Positions 7,139-14,374 of a stretch of DNA of 29,900 nucleotides are shown here, piece after piece. A program made the translations under genes and the position numbers. Source of the DNA: Candidatus Helarchaeota archaeon (GTDB lineage: Archaea > Asgardarchaeota > Lokiarchaeia > Helarchaeales > HEL-GB-A); contig JAEOSY010000617.1 in assembly GCA_016840125.1 (NCBI GenBank), positions 1-29,900 on the forward strand, written 5' to 3'. Position 1 is the first letter of the stretch; the number at the start of each line of letters is the position of its first letter. Below the pieces are notes generated by a model that made no database searches, had not been told where the DNA came from, and was given only the letters and a program-made list of their open reading frames with translations.

Positions 7139-8861
7139 AGAAAAGTTCGTTCTTTCGTTTTGATTTAATGAATAAAACTAGCGTCAATGCTACTAGTGCT
7201 ACTGGGAATAGCCCAAAGGGTATTGGACTTGGCTGCGGAATTACGATAAACGCTTCGGTGTTGATATAAGCTGCATCGCCGTTACCGACTTCATCCATCA
7301 CTAGTAAAATAGCATTGTCTTTTGTGGCATTTGGAACTGTAATCGTGGTGCTGAAATTACCGCTTGGGTCGGCAGTTACCGAACCCAGATATAGCCCATC
7401 AATGTAGAGGGAGACATTTCCATTAGGCATATAAAGCATTCCAGTCACTTGCATCGTCTTAGTACCAGTCACGTTTTCACCGGATATTGAGAGGGTTCGC
7501 ACCCCTTGGCTGTTTAAATTTACTTCGACAGGTAGTGTTTGATCCAGGAAGCTTTCCGGCCCAGCCATGTCCCACCACTCTGAAACGATCCACATGTTGA
7601 ATATCCCTTCTAGATCACTGACTAACCAGGGCTCCGTGGTTTCAACGTCAAAATAGACATCGAAGAAGGAATCCACCCAACCTGAACCAGTATCATTATC
7701 ATAGCTAATAGTTTCATTCCTTGGTTTAATATTCTGGACGAAATCCCCGAAATTCAGCGTGAAGATCCAGTTAAGTGTTATGTTATTCCAAACGAACACA
7801 TATACCTCCCACCCGCCAGACCACCAGGTCGAGAATTCGACTCGGAGATCTGCATTGAGGAAGAAGGGATTCCCTAAATCTCCCGAACCCGGGATGTAGT
7901 CAAAGCATAAATCATAGGAGCAATTATCTATCGGCATCTTGGCGATCTGCAACCAGAACTTAAGCATCATGGTTGTATAATTTTTAATGAGACCTCCGCC
8001 GATTATATCGACGTAGGGTGCGAGCGCTGAATGCATGGTAGTATTCTTTACATCTGACTTTGGACCTGATGCAACTCCAGTTTTTGTCGTATTTTTTGGT
8101 TTGGTTTGAATGATTTGGGGTCTGTGCTTTACAACTGCTCCTGGGATCTCCTTGCTCGCATTAAATATTGCACCACAATTAATTGCATCTCCTGTTCGAT
8201 CGCTGGCTCTGCCCCAGAGGTTATACCCTTGATCAGCGCTAGTGACTCGCCCGTCTCCATTGACATCCCAGCCAGTCCCATTCCCGGGGGCGGCTCCATT
8301 GATGTCTTCATCCGCTGGCTGCGCAGGCCCGTGGCTCTGTCCGAGGGCATGCTGCATTTCGTGTGCCCAAGTATCCCCATTAGTGGAATTTGTAACTATT
8401 GGGCCATGGGCGCCACCTACCGTTGAGTAACCATTTATGTTAGGCCCTAGACCACTAGAGACCGTGATACTAACGCCACTTCCTCCGGCATTCGTAGAAG
8501 CGCTTCCCCTGACAGAACTCCGATTATCTGCTCCTGATACGGCCCCATCACCATTGCCATCCGGATCCGGGATCGTGTTGATGGTTCCATCCCAGACGAA
8601 GATAACCACTTCGCAATTGTAAATTTCATTCATTCTTTTGATATTTGCTTCGATAGTTTCTTTTGAAATGGTCGTTCCTTGTACAACATTGATTGAAATA
8701 GGTACCACGACATAATCTGACGTTCCTAGCTTATGAATTTGATTATTTTGGGTGATTTCCATACCGGGCACAACCGGTACGCCTGCCACCACTGGAACTA
8801 AGATTATTGCAAACAGTAAAAGCTGTAATAGAGGGTTATGTTTCCTAATTTTAAATTTCAT
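7137..8861 (-). CDS. Secreted, membrane-anchored metzincin-type metalloprotease
   Basis: 574 residues. A signal peptide covers residues 1-30 (basic start, then LLQLLLFAIILVPVVAG). The zinc site is AHEMQHALGQSHG at 166-178, giving HExxHxxGxxH with H167, E168, H171 and H177, the metzincin signature. Two acidic Asp/Asn/Gly loops flank it: DPDGNGDG near 99 and DVNGDG near 199, the second resembling a dockerin or EF-hand Ca site. Beta-rich segments with many N-x-S/T sequons follow, then an Ig-like stretch. The C-terminal helix (about 548-568) ends in KSKRK, so the enzyme is held on the outer face. I chose the start at 8861 because AAGGAG lies 9 bases upstream and the signal peptide begins there. 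The gene lies between the two radical SAM pairs; any functional link is unclear. Confidence 0.75.
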   Translation of the reverse strand: MKFKIRKHNPLLQLLLFAIILVPVVAGVPVVPGMEITQNNQIHKLGTSDYVVVPISINVVQGTTISKETIEANIKRMNEIYNCEVVIFVWDGTINTIPDPDGNGDGAVSGADNRSSVRGSASTNAGGSGVSITVSSGLGPNINGYSTVGGAHGPIVTNSTNGDTWAHEMQHALGQSHGPAQPADEDINGAAPGNGTGWDVNGDGRVTSADQGYNLWGRASDRTGDAINCGAIFNASKEIPGAVVKHRPQIIQTKPKNTTKTGVASGPKSDVKNTTMHSALAPYVDIIGGGLIKNYTTMMLKFWLQIAKMPIDNCSYDLCFDYIPGSGDLGNPFFLNADLRVEFSTWWSGGWEVYVFVWNNITLNWIFTLNFGDFVQNIKPRNETISYDNDTGSGWVDSFFDVYFDVETTEPWLVSDLEGIFNMWIVSEWWDMAGPESFLDQTLPVEVNLNSQGVRTLSISGENVTGTKTMQVTGMLYMPNGNVSLYIDGLYLGSVTADPSGNFSTTITVPNATKDNAILLVMDEVGNGDAAYINTEAFIVIPQPSPIPFGLFPVALVALTLVLFIKSKRKNELF

Positions 8862-8900
8862 TACATAAAACTCCTTATTATATAATAATTGTGCCACGAT

Positions 8901-8910
8901 TAATATATAT
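8901..8910 (-). promoter_or_regulatory. TATA box for 7137-8861
   Basis: An ATATATATTA stretch on the minus strand, centred about 45 bases before the ATG at 8861. Confidence 0.35.
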
Positions 8911-8959
8911 CAATATCGAACAACATGAAATGAGAGAATATCCATATATGGGGCGAATA

Positions 8960-8992
8960 TTCGCCGACCCATGAAAAAAGAAGGAAAAAAGG
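8960..8992 (-). terminator. T-rich terminator after Tes-like copy 1
   Basis: On the minus strand two runs of six T, separated by CCTTC, follow the stop codon of 8998-10695 within 15 bases. Confidence 0.45.
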
Positions 8993-8997
8993 AGATT

Positions 8998-10695
8998 TTA
9001 ATGGGGTGTTATAACTTTAACAGACATCTCTTGGTCCTGGTATTGGGCATTCTTCTTCTCTATACGTTCCCTATGGAGTGTATTCATCGTACAGAATGGT
9101 ACGCGAAAAACTTTCTTTAATTCCCGGTCATAATACCCATAATGGACTAAACATCGGGATACTCGTTCGACATCCATGTTATAGGCATCCTGAAAGTGCA
9201 TGCAACTAAGTAATAACCCTCGATCACGGAGGAAATTCGCGGCACTCTCCTCTCCTGGATTAAAAACGATAGCTCCAAGCTTTTTAAGGATATGAAGAAC
9301 AACATTTACATCTTTCAGCCCATTTGGGTTCAAATAGCGAAGAGCGCTAGCAAAATATCCCGCCTCTACACTCTTTTTAAATATGGAATGTACTGCTCCA
9401 TCTAGCCAGGAACCCATCCTTTTCCCTATTGAGGTAAGACCTAGGATACTTGAGAAGAGATTCTGCTTTCTATCGAGCTTATTTTCTTTAATAAAATCCC
9501 AAATCCGATTGGCCAAGTTTAAATATTTATGCACGTCAATGTATTCCTCGATTGCATGAAGTTTATTATTATTGGGATTTTTTGGGTCAACCTCAGCAAC
9601 ACAAAACGTTGCGAATCCGCAATCTTCATGGGCTGCAAGTTCAAATGCTTCAATGTCTTCAAACCAACTCACTAATTTCACAAAATTACTGAGCGTTGGA
9701 ACGGGATAGAGTTTCCCTTTAAAAGTTCCATTATTATAATCATTATTTATGGCATATTGTAAATCAGAGGCATTATAGCGCATTCGTAATACCTCTTCTT
9801 TCGTGATTCTACCGCATAGTGATACTGGCTGATAAACAACTCCATCGACAACATCCTCATTTTTAACAGCAAAATCTAAAATTGGAGCCACCTGATCATC
9901 ATTGATTCCACGTGCGATGGTAGGGACCAACACCAAATCGTTAAATCCGAGAGTTCTCATATTCTCGACGATCTGCATTTTTTTATCTAGGAGATCGACA
10001 CCTCTAGTTTTTTGATACACTTCTCGATTTGTCACGCTGTCCCACTGCATATAACAAGCGTTCATCCCTGCATCTATAATTTCCTGAAGATAATCTATGT
10101 CAAGAAATTTTAAGCCATTCGTCGTTATCATCCGATGATTGAATCCTAAGTCCTTTGCCATCTCAATGATTTCTGGTAACTCTTGTCGTAAAGTAGGCTC
10201 ACCACCAGATATTTGACACGACCCTGGTGGTATTGGCTTCGTCTCGCGGAAATGCTCCATTATCATCCGGATTTCCTCGAACGTGGGCTCCACAACATAT
10301 CCTGTCACATTGGCATTAGCAAAACAAATCGGACATTTAAGATTACAACGATTGGTTATATCTATAAGACAAATACATGTTGCGGATTTATGATTTTCAC
10401 AAATCCCGCAATCATATGGACAGCCCTTTAATCCATGCTTACCTCCATGGATTGAATATGGTCCCTTATCAAAAGCTACTTCCGGATCCTCGGAAAATTC
10501 ACGCGAATCTTGATGATAGAGCTGTCTCCAGTTATAATAGTCCGAATTTCCCGCCAATATATCCTGAAAATCCCCATGATCCGGACATTTCTTCTTCATA
10601 TATACTTTATTATTATCCTCATAAATTACAGCGTCGATCTGTTGCTTGCATTCAGGGTGTGGGCAAATACTTACGGTTTTCCGTATAATTTTCAA
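8998..10695 (-). CDS. tes: Tetraether lipid synthase-like radical SAM protein, copy 1
   Basis: 565 residues. N-terminal Cys pairs (C11, C16, C37 with H40) resemble the rubredoxin-like metal site of Tes. KGCPYDCGIC at 91-99 is an extra cluster motif. NRCNLKCPICF gives the radical SAM CxxxCxxC at C117, C121 and C124, followed by an SGGEPT SAM-binding motif. The C-terminal CMHFQDAYNMD, then C-x-VHYGYYD and VPFCTMN, form the terminal cluster region. This order matches Tes of Methanocaldococcus jannaschii (MJ0619), which joins phytanyl chains of two archaeol lipids. Start is TTG 10695 with GGAGGA about 7 bases upstream, inside a short leader ORF. The N-terminal site reads CPHPEC instead of CPEC as in copy 2. 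Family is confident; which C-C bond is made is inference. Confidence 0.85.
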   Translation of the reverse strand: MKIIRKTVSICPHPECKQQIDAVIYEDNNKVYMKKKCPDHGDFQDILAGNSDYYNWRQLYHQDSREFSEDPEVAFDKGPYSIHGGKHGLKGCPYDCGICENHKSATCICLIDITNRCNLKCPICFANANVTGYVVEPTFEEIRMIMEHFRETKPIPPGSCQISGGEPTLRQELPEIIEMAKDLGFNHRMITTNGLKFLDIDYLQEIIDAGMNACYMQWDSVTNREVYQKTRGVDLLDKKMQIVENMRTLGFNDLVLVPTIARGINDDQVAPILDFAVKNEDVVDGVVYQPVSLCGRITKEEVLRMRYNASDLQYAINNDYNNGTFKGKLYPVPTLSNFVKLVSWFEDIEAFELAAHEDCGFATFCVAEVDPKNPNNNKLHAIEEYIDVHKYLNLANRIWDFIKENKLDRKQNLFSSILGLTSIGKRMGSWLDGAVHSIFKKSVEAGYFASALRYLNPNGLKDVNVVLHILKKLGAIVFNPGEESAANFLRDRGLLLSCMHFQDAYNMDVERVSRCLVHYGYYDRELKKVFRVPFCTMNTLHRERIEKKNAQYQDQEMSVKVITPH

Positions 10696-10697
10696 GT

Positions 10698-10721
10698 TCA
10701 GGTCCTCCGAATTACGTTCAT
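10698..10721 (-). CDS. Seven-residue leader ORF coupled to Tes-like copy 1
   Basis: An ATG with GGTGAT (10731-10726) four bases upstream opens a seven-codon reading, MNVIRRT, then TGA. The stop ends two bases before the TTG start of the Tes-like gene. The Shine-Dalgarno of that TTG (GGAGGA) lies within this ORF, so ribosomes finishing the leader could restart at the TTG. The peptide resembles the first residues of the downstream protein (MKIIRKT), suggesting a local duplication. Whether it is translated is not known. Confidence 0.4.
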   Translation of the reverse strand: MNVIRRT

Positions 10722-10795
10722 AAAAATCACCACAAAAATTATTCCTTAATATATCCCGTGCATCATTTTATTAATCTAGCAAAACCCTCTGCTCC

Positions 10796-10805
10796 CTATT
10801 TAATT
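10796..10805 (-). promoter_or_regulatory. Possible TATA box for Tes-like copy 1
   Basis: On the minus strand AATTAAATAG followed by GG resembles the TTTAAATAGG box of the B12 radical SAM pair. A second AT box, GGATATATTAAGG at 10744-10755, is closer but would place transcription start at about the leader ATG. Confidence 0.3.
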
Positions 10806-10899
10806 GTTTGTATGTGCGCTAAAGCCTGAATTTACTTTATCTTCTGCATATATCAAGGAGTTCAAAATTTTAAATAAATAAAAAATGGATTGTTTCTCC

Positions 10900-12600
10900 T
10901 TACTGCGGTGTAATAATCTCGACCGGAACCTTTTGTTTTTGGTATTTAGCGTTTTTTCGCTCTATCCGTTCGCGATGGATTGTATTCATGGTGCAGAAGG
11001 GGATTCGGAAAACTTTTTTTGATTCCCGATCAAAATATCCATAATGAACCAGACAACGCGAGACTCGTTCTTGATCCATGTTGTAAGCATCTTGAAAATG
11101 CATGCAGGACACTAATAAGGCTTGATCACGGAGAAAATTCGCAGCTTGGTCCCACTCAGGTTGGGTAATGAGGTTTGATAACTTACGAATTGTATTGGTA
11201 AAAGAACCCACTTTGGTGGGGTTTTTAATCAGTTCAGAAAATTTGATATATCGTGCTGTATTTGCCAATAGACCATATTTTAACCCTTTCCGGAGTAAAA
11301 AGTGTCCAATTCCATCTAACACGGACCCTACTTTCTTGCCAGCAGAGGTGACTCCAAATAGTTTTGAGAAGAGTTCGGGCTTTCCCTCTAAATTATTCTT
11401 CTTTAGAAAGTCCCAGACGATATCCGCAGCCTTTACGAATTTAGTTACATCCACGTATTCATCGATTGAGTGTAATTTGTTCTTCATCCGGTCCTTAGGA
11501 TCAACTTCAACGACTCCGATGGTGGCAAAGCCGCAATCTTCATGGCTCGTCATTTCAAAGCCCTCGACCCCGTCAAACCAGGTCACTAACTTCACAAAAT
11601 GGCTTAACGTAGGGATAGGATAGAACAATCCCTTAAAAGTATTATTTGTGTGCTTGTCAATGTCTGCAAAGAGATCCGAGGCATTATAGCGTAATTGTTT
11701 AATTTCCTCCTTCGTTATTCTCCCACAGAGTGAAATAGGTTGATAAATGATACATGAGATGACATCTTGATTTTGTACCGCAAAATCTAAAATCGGACCC
11801 ACTTGGTTATCATTTACGCCGCGCGCGATTGTAGGTACCAGGGCCAAATCACGATACCCCAGCTCTCTCATATTTTCCACAATTTTCATTTTCTTTGCTA
11901 ATAAATCTGCCCCACGAGTTTGTTTATATACATTGGGATCCGTAACACTATCAAATTGCATATACGTCGCGTTCATGCCCGCATCAATGATCTCCTTCAA
12001 GTAATCAATGTCTGTGAATTTCAACCCGTTTGTGGTAACCATTCTATGCTTGAAACCCAAATTTTTTGACATCCGAATAATTTCGGGAAGATCACCCCGA
12101 ATTGTAGGCTCACCGCCTGAGAGTTGGATTGCAGTGGGGGGCATGGGTTTCGTATCCCTGAAGTGCCCCATAATTTGTTCCAACTCCTCCATAGTTGGCT
12201 CAACTACATAGCCCGTAACATTCGCGTTAGCAAAACAAATTGGACATTTCAAATTACACCGATTCGTAACATCAATCAAACAGATACAAGTAGCGGACTT
12301 GTGATTTTCACAAATACCACAATCATATGGACAGCCTTTTAATCCAAACTCGCCCCCTTGTGATGAATGGGGACCCGCGTTAAATTTAGTTTCCGGATCT
12401 TCAACTATCTCCTTTGAATCATGGTGATATTCCCGACGCCATAGGTAAAATTTGGTATCTTTTGCTAAAATATCCTCAAAATCCCCATGGTTCGGACACT
12501 TCTTCCTCATGAGTATAGTATCTTGATCTTCAATAATTTGAGCCTCAATCTGCTGCTTGCATTCAGGACAGATTGAGATCGTCTCACGAATTACCTTCAA
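10900..12600 (-). CDS. tes: Tetraether lipid synthase-like radical SAM protein, copy 2
   Basis: 566 residues from TTG 12600. N-terminal metal site SICPECKQQ and KKCPNHGDF (CxxC plus C/H), GLKGCPYDCGICENH cluster motif, radical SAM motif NRCNLKCPICFANAN, SGGEPT SAM motif, and a C-terminal CMHFQDAYNMD and IPFCTMN cluster region: the complete Tes layout. Strongly similar to copy 1 over its whole length, with a longer linker near residues 440-480. I prefer TTG 12600 to ATG 12606, because GAAGGA abuts that ATG but lies six bases before the TTG, and the TTG aligns with the start of copy 1. The 10696-10899 gap suggests copy 1 is transcribed separately. Likely acts on archaeal lipids in the membrane. 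Confidence 0.85.
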   Translation of the reverse strand: MKVIRETISICPECKQQIEAQIIEDQDTILMRKKCPNHGDFEDILAKDTKFYLWRREYHHDSKEIVEDPETKFNAGPHSSQGGEFGLKGCPYDCGICENHKSATCICLIDVTNRCNLKCPICFANANVTGYVVEPTMEELEQIMGHFRDTKPMPPTAIQLSGGEPTIRGDLPEIIRMSKNLGFKHRMVTTNGLKFTDIDYLKEIIDAGMNATYMQFDSVTDPNVYKQTRGADLLAKKMKIVENMRELGYRDLALVPTIARGVNDNQVGPILDFAVQNQDVISCIIYQPISLCGRITKEEIKQLRYNASDLFADIDKHTNNTFKGLFYPIPTLSHFVKLVTWFDGVEGFEMTSHEDCGFATIGVVEVDPKDRMKNKLHSIDEYVDVTKFVKAADIVWDFLKKNNLEGKPELFSKLFGVTSAGKKVGSVLDGIGHFLLRKGLKYGLLANTARYIKFSELIKNPTKVGSFTNTIRKLSNLITQPEWDQAANFLRDQALLVSCMHFQDAYNMDQERVSRCLVHYGYFDRESKKVFRIPFCTMNTIHRERIERKNAKYQKQKVPVEIITPQ

Positions 12601-12651
12601 AAGCATTCCTTCTTTTATTAGTCCTGTAAGTCTTATTGTAATACCCCATGC

Positions 12652-12662
12652 ACCATATTTAT
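12652..12662 (-). promoter_or_regulatory. TATA box for Tes-like copy 2
   Basis: On the minus strand CATAAATATGG lies centred about 58 bases before the TTG at 12600. Confidence 0.35.
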
Positions 12663-12741
12663 GTGTTCTTTTTTCTCAGTATAAAATACAAAAGCCACCG
12701 AGATATGGTTTTAAACTGTAAATTATATGAATTCATTACAA

Positions 12742-12747
12742 GGTGAT
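12742..12747 (+). promoter_or_regulatory. Shine-Dalgarno GGTGAT for 12752-13003
   Basis: GGTGAT four bases before the ATG is a perfect complement to the ATCACC of archaeal 16S rRNA 3' ends. It supports this short ORF as a real gene. Confidence 0.6.
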
Positions 12748-12751
12748 TTAG

Positions 12752-13003
12752 ATGCTCTCTGAAGATATCCGATCCGCTTTAGCGATCATTAGTTTGGGAT
12801 TAGTATTTTTTGGTTTTTGGTACGGAATGATTTTTTTTGGTCCTCCCGCCATTGCATGCGCTGTATTAGCACTGTATACAGCTCCGGAGGAGAAAGTTAT
12901 TGAAACTCCATATAAAGTTTGCGCGTTTATTGGACTAGCACTCGGAGTTTTAGAGACTGTCGGTGGTATCTTAGTTTTAACAGGCGTAGTAGTTCCAGGT
13001 TAA
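12752..13003 (+). CDS. Small membrane protein, three helices
   Basis: 83 residues, unrecognised. Helices lie near residues 8-28, 30-43 and 55-80. The second loop is acidic (TAPEEKVIETPYK). The last helix, GLALGVLETVGGILVLTG, carries a GG motif reminiscent of the paralogs at the left end of the window, although overall similarity is weak. The perfect Shine-Dalgarno supports translation. A TATA-like GTATAAAATAC lies at about 12678-12688. The gene is divergent from Tes-like copy 2 and converges with the LarA-like gene, 40 bases away. Confidence 0.65.
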   Translation: MLSEDIRSALAIISLGLVFFGFWYGMIFFGPPAIACAVLALYTAPEEKVIETPYKVCAFIGLALGVLETVGGILVLTGVVVPG

Positions 13004-13043
13004 TAAAAACTTTGTCCATTAACCCATAAACCTCAATATGAAA

Positions 13044-14300
13044 TTACAGCGAAGGAAGCGTGATTGTCCCGTGGGGCATAAACGTGACCTTTGCATCACG
13101 GCCGACATGGGAATAGGCTAACTCCATGGCATCATCAACGGTCTTTGCCGGTTCTAATGCATATAAATCCCTCAGTTCTTTTGGATCCATTTTAGAAATA
13201 AGGATTATTTTTGCTTTCTGTTGAACTTTCGCAATGTAATACGCTTTATGACCTCCCATCACAAAATTCGTTTTCACTTGCTTTTCCAAATTCTCATAGG
13301 TCCTATATTTCTTCGCCCAATCAACAAAAACCGGATGCCCATGCCCCTCACGACACTCTAGCGCGCTAACAATTACGCCACCAGGTCGCACAATCATCTG
13401 AGCATTGTCAATTGCTTTATAAGCTTGATATAAATCAATATCCTTCGGGTACCCTGCTCCTACTAGCACAATATCCGCTAATCCCCTGACTTTTACGCGA
13501 TAGATGGAATCATAAAATCTGGCAGCCTCTTCATGTGCTGCAAACAGGTCCCCTGCAAAGGCACGAATGAGTTTCTTCTTTGTATTTCGCACCAAGTTTA
13601 GCATAAATCCTGCTTTTGTCCTCTTCGCAGCTTCAACCATATCTTCATGGATGGGATTCTCAATTAATTTACCTGTCACCGCCTTATCATCGATCAAATA
13701 GGCATGGTTTTGGTTAATACTCGTTCGCCCACTAATACCGGGAAGTATGCTTTTCCGCCCTCCTGAGAAGCCTGCATAGTAATGATATCCCACTTTCCCT
13801 GTCACAATAATATAGTCCGCCTTGGCTGCGATAGCATTAATTGCTACCTCTGTTTTCCGCGATGTCATCCCAAGCTTCACTAAATCTGGCGCATTGCAGT
13901 CGTGACTTACACAATTCACGCGTTCTATTACTTCTTTTCCCACTAGCTTCAGCTGTTCCTCAGGTTTTACGGATCGATGGGTACCACATGCAAAAAGTAC
14001 CGTTATATTCTCATCTGGCACTCCGCAGGCGTTTAAAGTGCCAAGTAACGGTGGGATCATTAAGTACCCTGGTGTCCCTCGCGTATGATCTTCCTGAGTA
14101 ATTACCACCGTTGAATTCGATTTGATAACTTGCGATAATTTTGGTGATCCAATTGGATTTTGCATCGCCCTCTGAATTTCTTTTGCTGGATCACTCGCTC
14201 CCGCTGGCTCATTCTTTGTTTTTACCACGTCGAATAGATTTTTCTCTGAAATCTCATAGAGGATCTCAGATTCTCCGTATTTAATGCGGATTTCAACCAT
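13044..14300 (-). CDS. LarA-family nickel-pincer racemase (lactate racemase-like)
   Basis: 418 residues from ATG 14300. LarA enzymes interconvert lactate enantiomers, or racemise/epimerise other 2-hydroxyacids, with a nickel-pincer cofactor. Visible residues match the family: DHTR at 71-74, GTHR with H108, GYHYYAGFSGGRKSILPGIS with H173 and K183, and NHA with H199. These correspond to the catalytic His pair, the cofactor-bound Lys and the Ni-ligand His of the Lactobacillus enzyme (H108, H174, K184, H200). No LarB, LarC or LarE cofactor genes are in the window. It lies 74 bases after the acyl-CoA dehydrogenase gene on the same strand. A longer start at 14327 adds nine residues with no family match. 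Substrate could be another hydroxyacid. Confidence 0.8.
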   Translation of the reverse strand: MVEIRIKYGESEILYEISEKNLFDVVKTKNEPAGASDPAKEIQRAMQNPIGSPKLSQVIKSNSTVVITQEDHTRGTPGYLMIPPLLGTLNACGVPDENITVLFACGTHRSVKPEEQLKLVGKEVIERVNCVSHDCNAPDLVKLGMTSRKTEVAINAIAAKADYIIVTGKVGYHYYAGFSGGRKSILPGISGRTSINQNHAYLIDDKAVTGKLIENPIHEDMVEAAKRTKAGFMLNLVRNTKKKLIRAFAGDLFAAHEEAARFYDSIYRVKVRGLADIVLVGAGYPKDIDLYQAYKAIDNAQMIVRPGGVIVSALECREGHGHPVFVDWAKKYRTYENLEKQVKTNFVMGGHKAYYIAKVQQKAKIILISKMDPKELRDLYALEPAKTVDDAMELAYSHVGRDAKVTFMPHGTITLPSL

Positions 14301-14374
14301 CCTTGCATCGCCATTAGAACATAACAATCTAGAATTTTAAAGCTTACTGGTCGAAACCACAAGGATTGGTAACC

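Noticed and set aside
8106..8629. Several overlapping ORFs on both strands inside the protease gene
   Set aside because: They are shadows of the Gly/Asp-rich metzincin coding region, which carries the zinc motif.
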